Shown: piece by piece, positions 18,252-28,617 of the stretch
Layout of the letters: every line of letters begins with the position of its first letter
Position numbering within the stretch: the first letter of the stretch is position 1
DNA from: Teredinibacter franksiae
GTDB lineage: Bacteria > Pseudomonadota > Gammaproteobacteria > Pseudomonadales > Cellvibrionaceae
Reading direction: 5' to 3'
NCBI RefSeq assembly: GCF_014218805.1
Contig: NZ_JACJUV010000005.1
Coordinates: 9,388 to 73,387 of the forward strand
DNA: 64,000 bases
Position numbers and translations under genes: made by a program
The notes under the pieces: generated by a model
Told to the model about the DNA's origin: nothing
The model's input: only the letters and a program-made list of their open reading frames with translations
Databases searched by the model: none

Positions 18252-21200
18252 TTAGTAATCTAAGTTGGGTCGTAGCCATTTCTCGATTTCTTCGGCTTTT
18301 TTGCCTTTTCTACGGGAAAGAGCTTCTACCTGATCACGCCCAATTTTGCCCACATTGAAGTAACGTGCCTCTGGGTTTGCAAAGTACCAGCCGGAGACGG
18401 AGGCGGCGGGAAACATAGCATAGTGCTCGGTTAACTCAATTCCAATTTTAGCTTCGGCATCCAGCAGCTCGAAAAGCGTACCCTTTTCACTGTGATCTGG
18501 GCAGGCCGGGTATCCGGGCGCTGGGCGAACCCCCTGGTAAGCTTCCGAAATAAGGTCGAGATTGGAAAGCTGCTCATCCGTTGAATAGCCCCAGTACTGC
18601 GTTCGAATATCGTGGTGTAACTTTTCTGCAAATGCTTCCGCCAATCTGTCGGCCAGCGCTTTAACCATAATGGAGTTGTAATCATCGCCTTTCTTTTCGA
18701 ATTCATTCGCTAACTCATCAGCACCAAGCCCAACGGTTACCGCAAAGCCCCCTATGTAATCTTGCTTACCGCAATCCTGGGGAGCTACAAAATCGGCCAG
18801 CGAATAATAGGGGCCATTGCCATTGGTTTTATCGACCTGTTGGCGCAGGTGGTGAAGGCGAGCAAGTGGGCTGCCATCGCCGCTAGATAGCACGAGGTCA
18901 TCATCGTCAACACTGTTCGCTTTCCAAAAACCAAACACTGCTTTCGCTGTAAGAAGCTGTTTTTGGATAATGTCTTGCAAAATTTCCTGAGCGTCTTTAA
19001 ACAGCTCTGTAGCGGCTTCGCCTACAACAGCGTCTTTTAGAATGGCTGGATATTTACCGGACAGATCCCAACTGATAAAGAAGGGCGTCCAATCTACATA
19101 TGGCACAAGCTCCTCTAAAGGCACATTGTCTAAAACTTTTGTGCCCTCGAAGGTTGGCACTACAGGATTGAAAGCATTCCAATCAATTTGGAATTTGTGG
19201 GCAATCGCTTGGGCATAACTGAGTGATTTACGCTTGTTCTTTTGGTTTTTTCTACGTACACGTACTTTTTCGTACTCGCTGCTCACTTCCTTTATGAAGT
19301 CGTGTTTTTTTGTGTCTGACAGCAAGCGGCTTGCCACGCCAACCGCGCGGGAAGCGTCAGCAACGTAAATGGTCTGATTGAGGTTAAACTCGGGGTCTAT
19401 CTTAACAGCCGTGTGGGCTTTCGACGTTGTTGCGCCACCAATAAGTAAGGGCAGGTCGATATTCTGTGCTTGCATTTCACGCGCTACTGTCACCATTTCA
19501 TCCAGTGAAGGGGTGATCAGCCCTGATAAGCCGATGATATCGCACTTTTCTTTTACCGCTGTTTGTAAAATCTTGTCATAGGGCACCATAACGCCAAGAT
19601 CTATAATCTCAAAGTTATTGCACTGCAAAACCACGCCCACGATATTCTTACCGATATCATGCACATCGCCTTTAACGGTGGCCATTAATATTTTGCCGTT
19701 TGACCGTGATTCTGCGGTTTTTTCTTCCTCTATGTAGGGCTGTAAATAAGAGACAGCTTGCTTCATAACGCGAGCCGATTTTACAACTTGCGGCAAAAAC
19801 ATTTTCCCTGCACCGAATAAGTCGCCGACAACATTCATACCATCCATTAACGCGCCTTCAATAACATCGAGCGGGCGGGTGGCTTCTTGACGCGCGGCTT
19901 CAGCATCTTCGTCAATATAAGTGGAAATCCCTTTAACCAGCGCATATTCAAGCCTTTTAGTAACCGGCTGCTGGCGCCACTCTAAATCTTCTTTGTGTTC
20001 GACTTTGGTCCCGTCTCCCCGGTACTTTTCAGCAACGGCTAACAGCGCGTCGGTGCCATTTTCGTTTTTATTGAGAACGACGTCTTCCACTATTTTTTTA
20101 AGTTCGGCTGGCAAGTCGTCATATATTGCGAGTTGCCCAGCGTTGACGATTCCCATATTCATTCCCGCTTGAATAGCATGAAACAAGAATACGGAGTGAA
20201 TGGCTTCGCGGACAGGGTTGTTCCCGCGAAACGAAAAGGACACATTACTGACGCCACCTGACACGCCTGTGCCCGGCAGATTTTTGCGTATCCACTGAGT
20301 GGCCTCAATAAAATCGACCGCATAGTTGGCGTGCTCTTCAATCCCCGTAGCGACCGCAAAAACGTTCGGGTCGAAAATAATATCTTCCGGGGGAAAGCCT
20401 GCCTGCTGGGTCAACACATTGTAAGAGCGCTCACAAATTTCGATTTTACGTTTAGCCGTATCAGCCTGGCCTTGCTCATCAAAAGCCATAACAATTACGG
20501 CCGCACCGTACCGACGGCACAACTTTGCCCGCTCGAGAAATTCGGCTTCGCCTTCCTTAAGGCTAATGGAGTTAACAACTGGCTTGCCTTGAATACAACG
20601 TAGGCCAGCTTCAATTACATCCCACTTAGATGAATCGACCATAATCGGCACGCGCGCGATGTCGGGCTCGCCGGCAATGAGATTGAGGAAATGCGTAATA
20701 GCCGCCACGGCATCAAGCATACCTTCATCCATGTTTATATCGATTATCTGCGCGCCTTCATGCACTTGCTGTTGGGCTACTTCGAGTGCCTCGGCGTATT
20801 TTTCTTCAAGAATTAGGCGTTTAAATCGTGCAGAGCCGGTAACATTGCAGCGCTCACCCACGTTAACGAATAACGACTCGCGGGTAATAGTGAAAGGTTC
20901 CAGCCCCGCCAAACGGCAGGCCTGCTGTATTTCCGGGATTTTACGTGGTGCATGGCCCGACACCACTTTTGCAATAGCCTCTATATGTTCAGGGGATGTT
21001 CCGCAACAACCGCCAATAATATTCACATAACCATTGCGTACAAAACCTGCAACAATCGCTGCCATCTCTTCAGGGGTTTGGTCATATTCGCCAAACTCAT
21101 TTGGCAAACCAGCATTGGGGTGTGCCGAGACAAAACAGTTTGACACCCTAGACAACTCTTGCAGGTAAGGCTCAAGCTCACGAGCGCCCAGCGCACAGTT

Positions 21201-21947
21201 GAGGCCGATCGATAGAGGCTCGGCATGGTTAAGTGAATTGTAAAATGCCTCTGTTGTTTGTCCTGTAAGCGTACGGCCAGATGCGTCAGTAATAGTACCC
21301 GAGATCATAATGGGCAATTGCTCACCCAGCTCATCAAACACCGCTTTAACCGCAAACACAGCAGCCTTAGCGTTGAGGGTATCGAATATGGTTTCAATAA
21401 GAATAATATCGGAACCGCCAGCAATCAGCCCTTTGGTAGACTCCATGTAATTGTCTACCAATTCTTCAAACGTCACGTTACGAGCACTGGGGTCGTTAAC
21501 ATCGGGAGAAATGGAGGCTGTCCGGCTGGTGGGGCCTATAACACCCGCGACCCAGCGGGGGCGGTCAGGGTTTGCAGCAGTAAACTCATCGGCCACCTGG
21601 CGTGCTAGACGGGCGGAAACTTCGTTCAACTCATAAGCGATAGCTTCGAGGGCGTAATCCGATTGGGAAAGCCGGGTGGCGTTAAACGTATTTGTTTCTA
21701 TGATATCGGCACCCGCAGCAAAATAGGCGCGGTGGATATCTGCAATAATATGCGGTTGGGTAAGGCTCAATAAATCATTATTACCGGTTAGATCCTGATG
21801 ATACTGGGCAAAGCGTTCGCCTCGGTAATCTGGCTCCTGAAGCTTGTGCCGTTGAATCATCGTTCCCATAGCGCCGTCAAGTATAAGAATACGCTGCTGA
21901 ATGGATTGACGAAGTTGCTCGGCTCGTTTTAGCTGCTTTGGATTCAT
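18252..21947 (-). CDS. metH: Cobalamin-dependent methionine synthase
   Basis: Cytoplasmic enzyme of about 1231 residues that transfers a methyl group from methyltetrahydrofolate via cobalamin to homocysteine. Domain order matches the family: homocysteine-binding ([11 protein letters not shown]; Cys in GLNCALG and [10 protein letters not shown]), pterin-binding ([11 protein letters not shown]), B12-binding with GDVHDIGKN (the Asp-x-His-x-x-Gly cobalamin motif), then the SAM reactivation domain to WLRPNL. I chose the ATG at 21947 because AAAGG precedes it and because the ATG at 21980 abuts a palindrome that looks like an operator. No B12 riboswitch is evident upstream. Confidence 0.95.
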   Translation of the reverse strand: MNPKQLKRAEQLRQSIQQRILILDGAMGTMIQRHKLQEPDYRGERFAQYHQDLTGNNDLLSLTQPHIIADIHRAYFAAGADIIETNTFNATRLSQSDYALEAIAYELNEVSARLARQVADEFTAANPDRPRWVAGVIGPTSRTASISPDVNDPSARNVTFEELVDNYMESTKGLIAGGSDIILIETIFDTLNAKAAVFAVKAVFDELGEQLPIMISGTITDASGRTLTGQTTEAFYNSLNHAEPLSIGLNCALGARELEPYLQELSRVSNCFVSAHPNAGLPNEFGEYDQTPEEMAAIVAGFVRNGYVNIIGGCCGTSPEHIEAIAKVVSGHAPRKIPEIQQACRLAGLEPFTITRESLFVNVGERCNVTGSARFKRLILEEKYAEALEVAQQQVHEGAQIIDINMDEGMLDAVAAITHFLNLIAGEPDIARVPIMVDSSKWDVIEAGLRCIQGKPVVNSISLKEGEAEFLERAKLCRRYGAAVIVMAFDEQGQADTAKRKIEICERSYNVLTQQAGFPPEDIIFDPNVFAVATGIEEHANYAVDFIEATQWIRKNLPGTGVSGGVSNVSFSFRGNNPVREAIHSVFLFHAIQAGMNMGIVNAGQLAIYDDLPAELKKIVEDVVLNKNENGTDALLAVAEKYRGDGTKVEHKEDLEWRQQPVTKRLEYALVKGISTYIDEDAEAARQEATRPLDVIEGALMDGMNVVGDLFGAGKMFLPQVVKSARVMKQAVSYLQPYIEEEKTAESRSNGKILMATVKGDVHDIGKNIVGVVLQCNNFEIIDLGVMVPYDKILQTAVKEKCDIIGLSGLITPSLDEMVTVAREMQAQNIDLPLLIGGATTSKAHTAVKIDPEFNLNQTIYVADASRAVGVASRLLSDTKKHDFIKEVSSEYEKVRVRRKNQKNKRKSLSYAQAIAHKFQIDWNAFNPVVPTFEGTKVLDNVPLEELVPYVDWTPFFISWDLSGKYPAILKDAVVGEAATELFKDAQEILQDIIQKQLLTAKAVFGFWKANSVDDDDLVLSSGDGSPLARLHHLRQQVDKTNGNGPYYSLADFVAPQDCGKQDYIGGFAVTVGLGADELANEFEKKGDDYNSIMVKALADRLAEAFAEKLHHDIRTQYWGYSTDEQLSNLDLISEAYQGVRPAPGYPACPDHSEKGTLFELLDAEAKIGIELTEHYAMFPAASVSGWYFANPEARYFNVGKIGRDQVEALSRRKGKKAEEIEKWLRPNLDY

Positions 21948-21980
21948 GGATAAACCTTTACTGATATCGTTCTGCTTCAT

Positions 21981-22004
21981 CTATATCAATATATTTCGAT
22001 ATAG
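21981..22004. promoter_or_regulatory. Palindromic operator-like site upstream of metH
   Basis: CTATATC-N10-GATATAG, a seven-base inverted repeat with an A/T-rich centre, lies directly before the metH coding region. The layout resembles ArsR-family operators that control methionine-cycle genes in some proteobacteria; that regulator assignment is inference. Confidence 0.4.
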
Positions 22005-22209
22005 CTTTGTCGGCGCATGCTACCAGAATAGGGGCTGCAACGCACCTCGTAGCATAGCCCTTAATCCAGCCGATTTATGGCTCTCCAGCGCTATAATAGT
22101 GAAGGTGATGTTTTTTAATGGCTGGATCAGCTAATATACCCCACTAAATCACTCAGGTATTCACTCAACTTCCTTACACGGGAAGGCAATATTTGCTATT
22201 GGACTATTA

Positions 22210-22794
22210 ATGCTGAACGTAACAATTACGCCGTCTGGGCAAACCTACTTGAAAGAGTTATTAGATAAACAGGATTGTGAAGGTATTGGGATACGCATGT
22301 TCGTTTCTAACCCCGGTACGCCGCAAGCGGAAACCTGTATCGCCTATTGTCGGCCCGGCGAGATAAATGAGGAAGATCATACGCTTGAAATGAACGGTTT
22401 TACCGCATACTTCGAGGACCGCAGCGTACCGTTTTTGGATGAGGCCAAAGTAGACTATGCCTCAGACAAAATGGGAGGGCAGCTAACCATACGAGCGCCC
22501 AATTCCAAAATGCCTAAAATTAATGACGATAGCCCGGTTGAAGACAAAATTAATTACCTGCTCCACAACGAAGTAAACCCAGGCTTGGCTTCCCACGGCG
22601 GAAACGTGAGCCTTGTGGAGGTTACTGAAGAGAAGTTTGCGATATTAAAGTTTGGTGGCGGCTGCCAAGGCTGTAGTGCTGTGGACGTAACCTTAAAGCA
22701 AGGGGTTGAGAAAACACTGGTAGAGAAGATCCCTGAGCTACAAGGTGTAAGGGACGTTACCGATCACACGGATAAATCCCAAGCCTATTACTAA
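22210..22794 (+). CDS. nfuA: Fe-S cluster carrier/biogenesis protein NfuA
   Basis: 194-residue cytoplasmic protein that carries and delivers 4Fe-4S clusters, especially under stress. An N-terminal degenerate A-type domain (residues ~1-95) is fused to a C-terminal Nfu domain with [20 protein letters not shown], whose CxxC ligates the cluster. Length matches E. coli NfuA (191). It is divergent from metH, with a TATAAT at 22092-22097 as a possible -10 and a strong terminator downstream. Confidence 0.95.
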   Translation: MLNVTITPSGQTYLKELLDKQDCEGIGIRMFVSNPGTPQAETCIAYCRPGEINEEDHTLEMNGFTAYFEDRSVPFLDEAKVDYASDKMGGQLTIRAPNSKMPKINDDSPVEDKINYLLHNEVNPGLASHGGNVSLVEVTEEKFAILKFGGGCQGCSAVDVTLKQGVEKTLVEKIPELQGVRDVTDHTDKSQAYY

Positions 22795-22880
22795 GCCTAT
22801 TTATTACTAAGCTTAATGCTATCGAGGCCGCTAAGGGCTAATTTGTGTGGTAGCTAAGGCCAAGTTAAAGCATTCTATAC

Positions 22881-22914
22881 AGCGCTCAAGATCCGTCTTG
22901 ATGCGCTTTTTTTT
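22881..22914 (+). terminator. Rho-independent terminator after nfuA
   Basis: AGCGC-TCAAGA paired with TCTTGA-T-GCGCT around TCCG, followed by eight T residues. Confidence 0.88.
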
Positions 22915-22956
22915 CGTTGGTAGGAAAGGCTGGAGTTTATAGAAGCGGGCTAGATG

Positions 22957-23367
22957 CTATTCGCCGTCAATAAGGTTTTCGCTGTGTTCAAGCAGCATCT
23001 CGATAAAGTCGAACTGGGCGGAACCATTAAGCGTTGATCGTCGGCAATCGATGATCAATGTATCACTCCAATCAACGTCATAGCGATCCAGCTCCAAAAC
23101 ACCATCGTGACGACGACTAAATCCAATGAGCAGGGTTCTCTCTGGCTCTGAACGAAGTATGGTTTGAATGTTTTGAAGGAAGTTTTGAAGCGTAACGAAG
23201 TCTGTAATTTGGTCGCAGATTTCCATCGGCGCAAAGATGTAATCGAAACCAGACATTTCAGCTATTCGAATATCAAACCAGTCCGACATAGTGTCGTACA
23301 TATCGGATATAGGGTGGCTAAGCTCGCTTGCCGTATGAATGTAACTAGCATTCAATAGAGTGGTCAT
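22957..23367 (-). CDS. Hypothetical protein
   Basis: 136-residue soluble acidic protein without signal peptide or membrane segment. GGGGT lies nine bases before the ATG. It contains DWFDIRIAEMSGFDYIF and DCRRSTLNGSAQFDFIEMLLEH. I do not recognise a family, and the neighbours (nfuA, DAHP synthase) give no functional clue. Confidence 0.55.
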   Translation of the reverse strand: MTTLLNASYIHTASELSHPISDMYDTMSDWFDIRIAEMSGFDYIFAPMEICDQITDFVTLQNFLQNIQTILRSEPERTLLIGFSRRHDGVLELDRYDVDWSDTLIIDCRRSTLNGSAQFDFIEMLLEHSENLIDGE

Positions 23368-23873
23368 GAATCAGTACCCCAAAAATTATTAGTGGTTGCA
23401 GACACACTCCCTGTTTTTCACGCGCTTTTTCAAAAGTAAATAAGCCCGCTGATCTAATCCCTATTTTTTAGCTGGTGTAACCTCAAAGCCGACTAATGTA
23501 TTCATTACCTTAATGCATAACAAAGTATATGCTTTAGCTGGTCGAGAAATTACCAGTAAACCCTATAAAAATCCACCACTTTTGACCGGTAAAAATGGCG
23601 CTTTCCATAAAAAAACTGGCACAAACACTTAGTTTCTCCTATGTATGGCGCATAGAACACCAACATAAAGTGTGATCATATTTGCGCCAATCAACAAAAG
23701 TACAATCAATACAGGCTGTTATGACAGTTTTGTTATGTTTTTTCTAGCTTTAGCGATACACAACAAGACACAGAACAAGAATTGATGTTTTATACGTAAA
23801 AATACCAACCCTAGAAAAAAGAATGGCACAAGTTCCGGGTCGAAACATTGCGCCATATCATGCGTGCGAGGCT
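23368..23873. other. Gene-free stretch
   Basis: About 500 A/T-rich bases between the start of the 136-residue hypothetical gene and the end of the DAHP synthase gene. It contains a short CTGTTATGACAG imperfect palindrome near 23717-23728. I see no gene, known RNA or clear terminator. Confidence 0.5.
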
Positions 23874-24941
23874 TTAGGAGAGGCGGCTGGAAAGCGCTGT
23901 TTTAAGCTTTTCTGAGGTGCTAAGCAGCATATCTTCGGTAGTTTGCCAATCAATGCAAGCATCCGTTACGGAAACACCGTACTGAAGGTCGTCTAGGTTG
24001 GCAGGAATCTTTTGATTACCGGCACCGATATTACTTTCAATCATCACCCCAATAATGGACTGATTACCTTCCAGGATCTGATTGCTCACATTTTCCATAA
24101 CCAGTGGTTGTAACTCATGGTTTTTATTGGAGTTCGCGTGACTGCAGTCGATCATAATGTTGCTGGCAACACCGGCATCCGTAAGCGCTTTTTCACACAT
24201 CGCAACACTAACGGAATCGTAGTTTGGCTTACTATTACCACCGCGAAGTACCACATGCCCATAGGCATTACCGCGCGTGGTAATCACCGAAACCGAGCCA
24301 TGCTTATTAATACCTAGAAACCGATGGGCGCTGGAAACCGATTGTAAGGCGTTAATAGCAACGGTTAAGCCTCCATCAGTACCATTTTTAAAGCCAACCG
24401 CGGATGATAGACCGCTGGCCATTTCACGGTGCGTTTGTGATTCTGTTGTGCGCGCCCCAATCGCAGACCAGCTAATGAGGTCTTGCAAATATTGAGGAGA
24501 GATCGGGTCCAGCGCTTCAGTTGCCGTAGGTAAGCCAATTTCAGCGATATCGGACAGAAGCTTGCGCCCAACATGCAGGCCATCGGCTATTTTGAACGAG
24601 TCGTTCATATAAGGGTCGTTGACTAAGCCTTTCCAGCCTGTTGTGGTACGTGGCTTTTCAAAATACACACGCATCACAATATAGAGCGAATCCTTTACCT
24701 GATCCGCTAGTTTTTTCAGGCGTTTAGCGTAATCAATAGCCGCTACTGGGTCGTGAATTGAGCAGGGGCCAACGACAACAATTAGACGGGGGTCTTTTTT
24801 ATCGAGGATATTGCGGACGGTCTCCCGTCCAGTGTTCACAGTTTCTAAAGCAATTGCCGAGAGTGGCTGTTCTTCCTGCAGTTGCGCAGGGGTAACGAGC
24901 ACTTCCTGTGATACGACATTGAGGTCTTGAATATTGGACAT
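23874..24941 (-). CDS. Class I 3-deoxy-7-phosphoheptulonate (DAHP) synthase
   Basis: 355-residue enzyme of the AroF/AroG/AroH family, condensing phosphoenolpyruvate and erythrose-4-phosphate at the entry of the shikimate pathway. Motifs include VVVGPCSIHDP (phosphate-binding and Cys), YFEKPRTTTGWKGL, SDIAEIGLPTATEALDP, IGARTTESQTHREMASGLS and MIDCSHANSNK (metal ligands). Length matches the family (350-360). Which aromatic amino acid inhibits it cannot be read with confidence, so I give no letter. Confidence 0.95.
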   Translation of the reverse strand: MSNIQDLNVVSQEVLVTPAQLQEEQPLSAIALETVNTGRETVRNILDKKDPRLIVVVGPCSIHDPVAAIDYAKRLKKLADQVKDSLYIVMRVYFEKPRTTTGWKGLVNDPYMNDSFKIADGLHVGRKLLSDIAEIGLPTATEALDPISPQYLQDLISWSAIGARTTESQTHREMASGLSSAVGFKNGTDGGLTVAINALQSVSSAHRFLGINKHGSVSVITTRGNAYGHVVLRGGNSKPNYDSVSVAMCEKALTDAGVASNIMIDCSHANSNKNHELQPLVMENVSNQILEGNQSIIGVMIESNIGAGNQKIPANLDDLQYGVSVTDACIDWQTTEDMLLSTSEKLKTALSSRLS

Positions 24942-24984
24942 AGGTCGATCCGGGTACTGACTCTTAGATAAGAATTTTTAGGTT

Positions 24985-25011
24985 TAACAAAACAGGCCCC
25001 TCTAGGGGCCT
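24985..25011 (-). terminator. Rho-independent terminator after the AddA-like gene
   Basis: On the minus strand AGGCCCCT-AG-AGGGGCCT is followed by GTTTTGTT. It lies just past the AddA-like stop codon at 25084. Confidence 0.85.
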
Positions 25012-25083
25012 CTCGCGTGTGGGTCCATTGTAATGGATTAAGGTAACTAAAGGGTTGAATGGCCCTATAAAAAATGGCAATTA

Positions 25084-28000
25084 TTAAGGAATATCCGCAT
25101 ATAACGCCAAATAGTCGATGGTTGGAAAATACAAAGCGCACTGGTATTCGCTAATGTCCCTGTGCTGCGCAAGAGAATCTCTTTCGCGTAATAGCGTGAG
25201 ATAAAACTCAACTTGCTCTCTATGTAAAGCCTTCGCAGCCGTTATAAATACCTGCAGGTCTTCCCCAGCGGCAGGAGAGCTGGTTTTGTAATCGACAATC
25301 CAGCGTACATTGTTGCTGTCTATAAATGTTCTGTCGACGACAGCAATTTTTGCCGTGTCGCCGTAGCTTAACCGCAGCTCACAATGGCTATCACGATGCC
25401 GGTTATTGAGTAACCACAAGCCCGTTTCGCTTGTAAGAACGGCTTCCAGTGTTTCTGCCATGGAATCACAACAGCCGAGCGCCATCTCTTCGGTTAACCC
25501 AAGTTGCTGAAGCTGCGCACGCCAATAATCCGTTAACGCTGACAAACTCGGGACAAACGCCTGGGAGGCGCCGTTATCATGCAGCATTTTTAGCGATCGA
25601 TGGAGCACAGTACCCAAAGCACGCACACGGCTATTCGCCGATGACTCAAAAGCCAAAAGGGTTAGCTCAGCAGCTTGGTTGTCATAATCCGGTAATGTCC
25701 ATAGCTCTCGATTTTTAGACACTATCGATAATGGCTTAAACGTTATTGGCAGCCGCTCAATATAGGTTCTGATGCGTTTTCGCGGTACCTTGTTCACCGC
25801 TTCCTCTACGTGTACGGCCGATTCAACAATAAATTCAGCCCCGGCTGTTTGCCAAATTCTGGATAAAAAGCTGGAGCGTGCGGGCATCACCGGCTGCTCA
25901 TCTTTATCGAGTTTTAGCTGCCCACTCAAAAATAAGCGCGCGCGAGCACGCGTACATGCCACATAAAAAAGGCGTGTTTCTTCATATTCGCTTCTTCGTT
26001 TGGCCTCGTTACGCAGTAAAGCCGTTAAAGGATCGGCTTCAGTTTCAGTGGAAGCGGCAATGGGGCTTAACAATAAACTGGCACGATCGTTAGCCAGCTG
26101 GCGTTCGTGCCAATATAACAAGGCGGGTGCATCGGGTCGGCTATGTTTATGCAGGTTGGGTAGAAACACGGTATCAAACTCTAGGCCTTTCGATTTATGC
26201 ATGGTCATTACCTGTACTGCTCCGGGTGTTATTTCCGGCTGGGCATACAACTTTTCAAATGCGCGATCAAATAATTGGCGGTCCACTATTTTTCCGCCCT
26301 CGCAATGTTTACTTAACAATGCAAGGTAACCGTCAGTATCTTTCCGTTGCGATTCACTGCTAATTAACTCAGCTCCACCAAGCTTTAGCCAAGTGGCCTC
26401 GACAAGCTCTCTGGTCGATCGGCGCGAGATCATCGCCAAACTACTGTGTAGCGCCTGGTAAAAACGCGCCAGGCAGTGATGCCCATCGCCGCTAAGACGG
26501 AGCTCTGTTATAGCACGCTGTATTTTGCTAACAACACTGGAATATTTCGAGTCTGCACGCTTCGCTTCTAGGCCCTTGTTTCCAAGTCCTTTGGTGTCTG
26601 AGGACTTCGGTTCCGAGCAAGCACGGCTGAATAACGTCGACAGATCAAAATTATCGATGCCGCACCAAGGCGCGCGTATAAGCGTGAGCCAAGCAACGTT
26701 ATCGGATGGATTTTCAAGAACACGGGTAAGGGCGTACAAATGCTGGATCCAGGGACGGGACTGCATAGGATCGATTTCAACTGCACTGTAGGGAACTCCG
26801 TGTAATTTCAACGCTGGCAATATATGAATCAGGTGATTTCGACTGCGTACAAGTATGGCTATCGACTGTGTAGGGTCTTGCTGTATCAAATGCTGTACTT
26901 GATCGGCCACATACGCAGCCTCGATTAAACCGTCCTCATCATCGGTAAAACCTACACATTTTGTGTAGGACTGGCTTTCACCTTTTGAAGGTGTAAACGC
27001 TTGAGATGCCGTGTAACGTACCGCACCTCGGCCAATATTGTCTGTAGCAGGGAAGGCTCCTTGAAAATGCTTATTGACCCACTGGATAATGGTGTCCGTT
27101 GAGCGGAAATTAACATCCAAATCAGCCTTTGTGCATGATTTCCCACCGAGCCCATTCTGTCGCACGTCAAGAAATATACCCACATCGGCATTGCGAAACC
27201 CGTAGCACGACTGCATTCCATCACCGACAACAAACAGTGTTTTACTATCGTCGTATTCCCACTCGCGTAATAACAAGCGAAGTAACTCTAACTGCGAATG
27301 AGAGGTGTCTTGAAATTCATCCACGAGTATATGTTTAAGAGAATAATCAAGCCTAAGCGCTAGGTCACTCACATCGCTATAGCTGCCTAGCGCAGCCTTA
27401 GCTCTCTCGGCTACATCAATAAAATCGACACTGCCTTGTTGCTGAAAAACAAGCTTTAAGTGTGCAACCAAAAGCGGTAGTAAATCAAACAAGGCTCTCA
27501 ACGCGCCCCACTGCACAGTGGAATAATGCAAGTTGGGAAAAATGGCAACCAGCTCCAAATTGTCCCGCACTCCGTCAATCGACGATATTTCTGCGATCAG
27601 CTCTTGAAAGCGTTTTTTCTGTTGAGTAAAAAGCGCCTTTTGTTGTTTGTCGCCAGGCGGAAAACCATGGTTCTTGGTTAACCGTTTTAAGAACTCGTGT
27701 TTTGCCGTTAATGTAACGCTGGTAAGCGGCTTCCAGAACGTCGTTAAACCACTTTCCAAACACGTCTCTGCCGGAAAGGCAGTAACGCCCTTAAGCTTAG
27801 CGCCCTCAGAATGCGGTAAAATTTCAGTAAGATTAGAGCCAGCAAAATCCAATAGTTCGCAAAGTTCACTTTCATAAACCTTTAATGCGCTGCCAAGTTC
27901 TTCTAAAATGTTCTCCGCCCAAGCGGCAAGATTGCTCTCCAATTGTTGCTTTAGGTCATCGTGCTCGTTGCCGCTTATGTTGCCGGTTAATTTATACACT

Positions 28001-28617
28001 AACGGCAACCACTGATCTCGGGCATGCAGCAGGCCACTGAGTAAACGCGCTACACGATCGATGTCACAGTTAAGGTGGGTATACAGCGTTTGTAAAGCCT
28101 CAGGCCAAGCATTGCTGCTGCAGTTTTCTATAAGGGACTGCGCCGCCTGGTCGTAAGCGACAGAAGGGTCCTCTAGCAGCTGAGCTTTGCCACCCACAGC
28201 ACTCATCATCGGCATTTGCTGTACAAGGCTGCCGCAAAAACTGTCTATGGTTTGGATTTTTAGTCGATGCGGTGTGGAGAGTAAATTCCAATGTCGGCTA
28301 CGACTATTTTCGCATGCCGTCTTCGCCAGAAATAGCAGTTGTTGTTGATGAGGCTCGGCTATGCTTTCAATCTCATTTTTACTCAGGCCCTCTGCCTGCT
28401 CTAGGGCCGTAATAATTCGCTCTTTCATTTCCTGCGCGGCTTTACGCGTAAAAGTAATGCACAAAATTTCTTCGGGCGCATCACACACGGAGAGCAAGCC
28501 AAGTACACGTAGCGTTAACAGTCCGGTTTTTCCCGACCCGGCAGGAGCAGAAACAGCAAAGGATGTGTGTGGTGATATAGCCGCAGCCCGTGCCTGCGCA
28601 TCTACAGGAGCATTCAT
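25084..28617 (-). CDS. UvrD/RecB-type helicase-nuclease, AddA-like
   Basis: About 1177 residues. All superfamily 1A helicase motifs are visible: Walker A SAPAGSGKTG near the N-terminus, DEFQDTSHSQLELL (motif II), VVGDGMQSCYGFRNAD (III), FRSTDTI, MTMHKSKGLEFDTVFLP (V) and LFYVACTRARARL (VI). A C-terminal RecB-type nuclease carries WIVDYKTSS, the PD-(D/E)XK lysine motif. With the upstream AddB-like gene it should form a double-strand-end resecting complex for recombinational repair. The start ATG at 28617 overlaps the stop of that gene by four bases (ATGA). Confidence 0.88.
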   Translation of the reverse strand: MNAPVDAQARAAAISPHTSFAVSAPAGSGKTGLLTLRVLGLLSVCDAPEEILCITFTRKAAQEMKERIITALEQAEGLSKNEIESIAEPHQQQLLFLAKTACENSRSRHWNLLSTPHRLKIQTIDSFCGSLVQQMPMMSAVGGKAQLLEDPSVAYDQAAQSLIENCSSNAWPEALQTLYTHLNCDIDRVARLLSGLLHARDQWLPLVYKLTGNISGNEHDDLKQQLESNLAAWAENILEELGSALKVYESELCELLDFAGSNLTEILPHSEGAKLKGVTAFPAETCLESGLTTFWKPLTSVTLTAKHEFLKRLTKNHGFPPGDKQQKALFTQQKKRFQELIAEISSIDGVRDNLELVAIFPNLHYSTVQWGALRALFDLLPLLVAHLKLVFQQQGSVDFIDVAERAKAALGSYSDVSDLALRLDYSLKHILVDEFQDTSHSQLELLRLLLREWEYDDSKTLFVVGDGMQSCYGFRNADVGIFLDVRQNGLGGKSCTKADLDVNFRSTDTIIQWVNKHFQGAFPATDNIGRGAVRYTASQAFTPSKGESQSYTKCVGFTDDEDGLIEAAYVADQVQHLIQQDPTQSIAILVRSRNHLIHILPALKLHGVPYSAVEIDPMQSRPWIQHLYALTRVLENPSDNVAWLTLIRAPWCGIDNFDLSTLFSRACSEPKSSDTKGLGNKGLEAKRADSKYSSVVSKIQRAITELRLSGDGHHCLARFYQALHSSLAMISRRSTRELVEATWLKLGGAELISSESQRKDTDGYLALLSKHCEGGKIVDRQLFDRAFEKLYAQPEITPGAVQVMTMHKSKGLEFDTVFLPNLHKHSRPDAPALLYWHERQLANDRASLLLSPIAASTETEADPLTALLRNEAKRRSEYEETRLFYVACTRARARLFLSGQLKLDKDEQPVMPARSSFLSRIWQTAGAEFIVESAVHVEEAVNKVPRKRIRTYIERLPITFKPLSIVSKNRELWTLPDYDNQAAELTLLAFESSANSRVRALGTVLHRSLKMLHDNGASQAFVPSLSALTDYWRAQLQQLGLTEEMALGCCDSMAETLEAVLTSETGLWLLNNRHRDSHCELRLSYGDTAKIAVVDRTFIDSNNVRWIVDYKTSSPAAGEDLQVFITAAKALHREQVEFYLTLLRERDSLAQHRDISEYQCALYFPTIDYLALYADIP

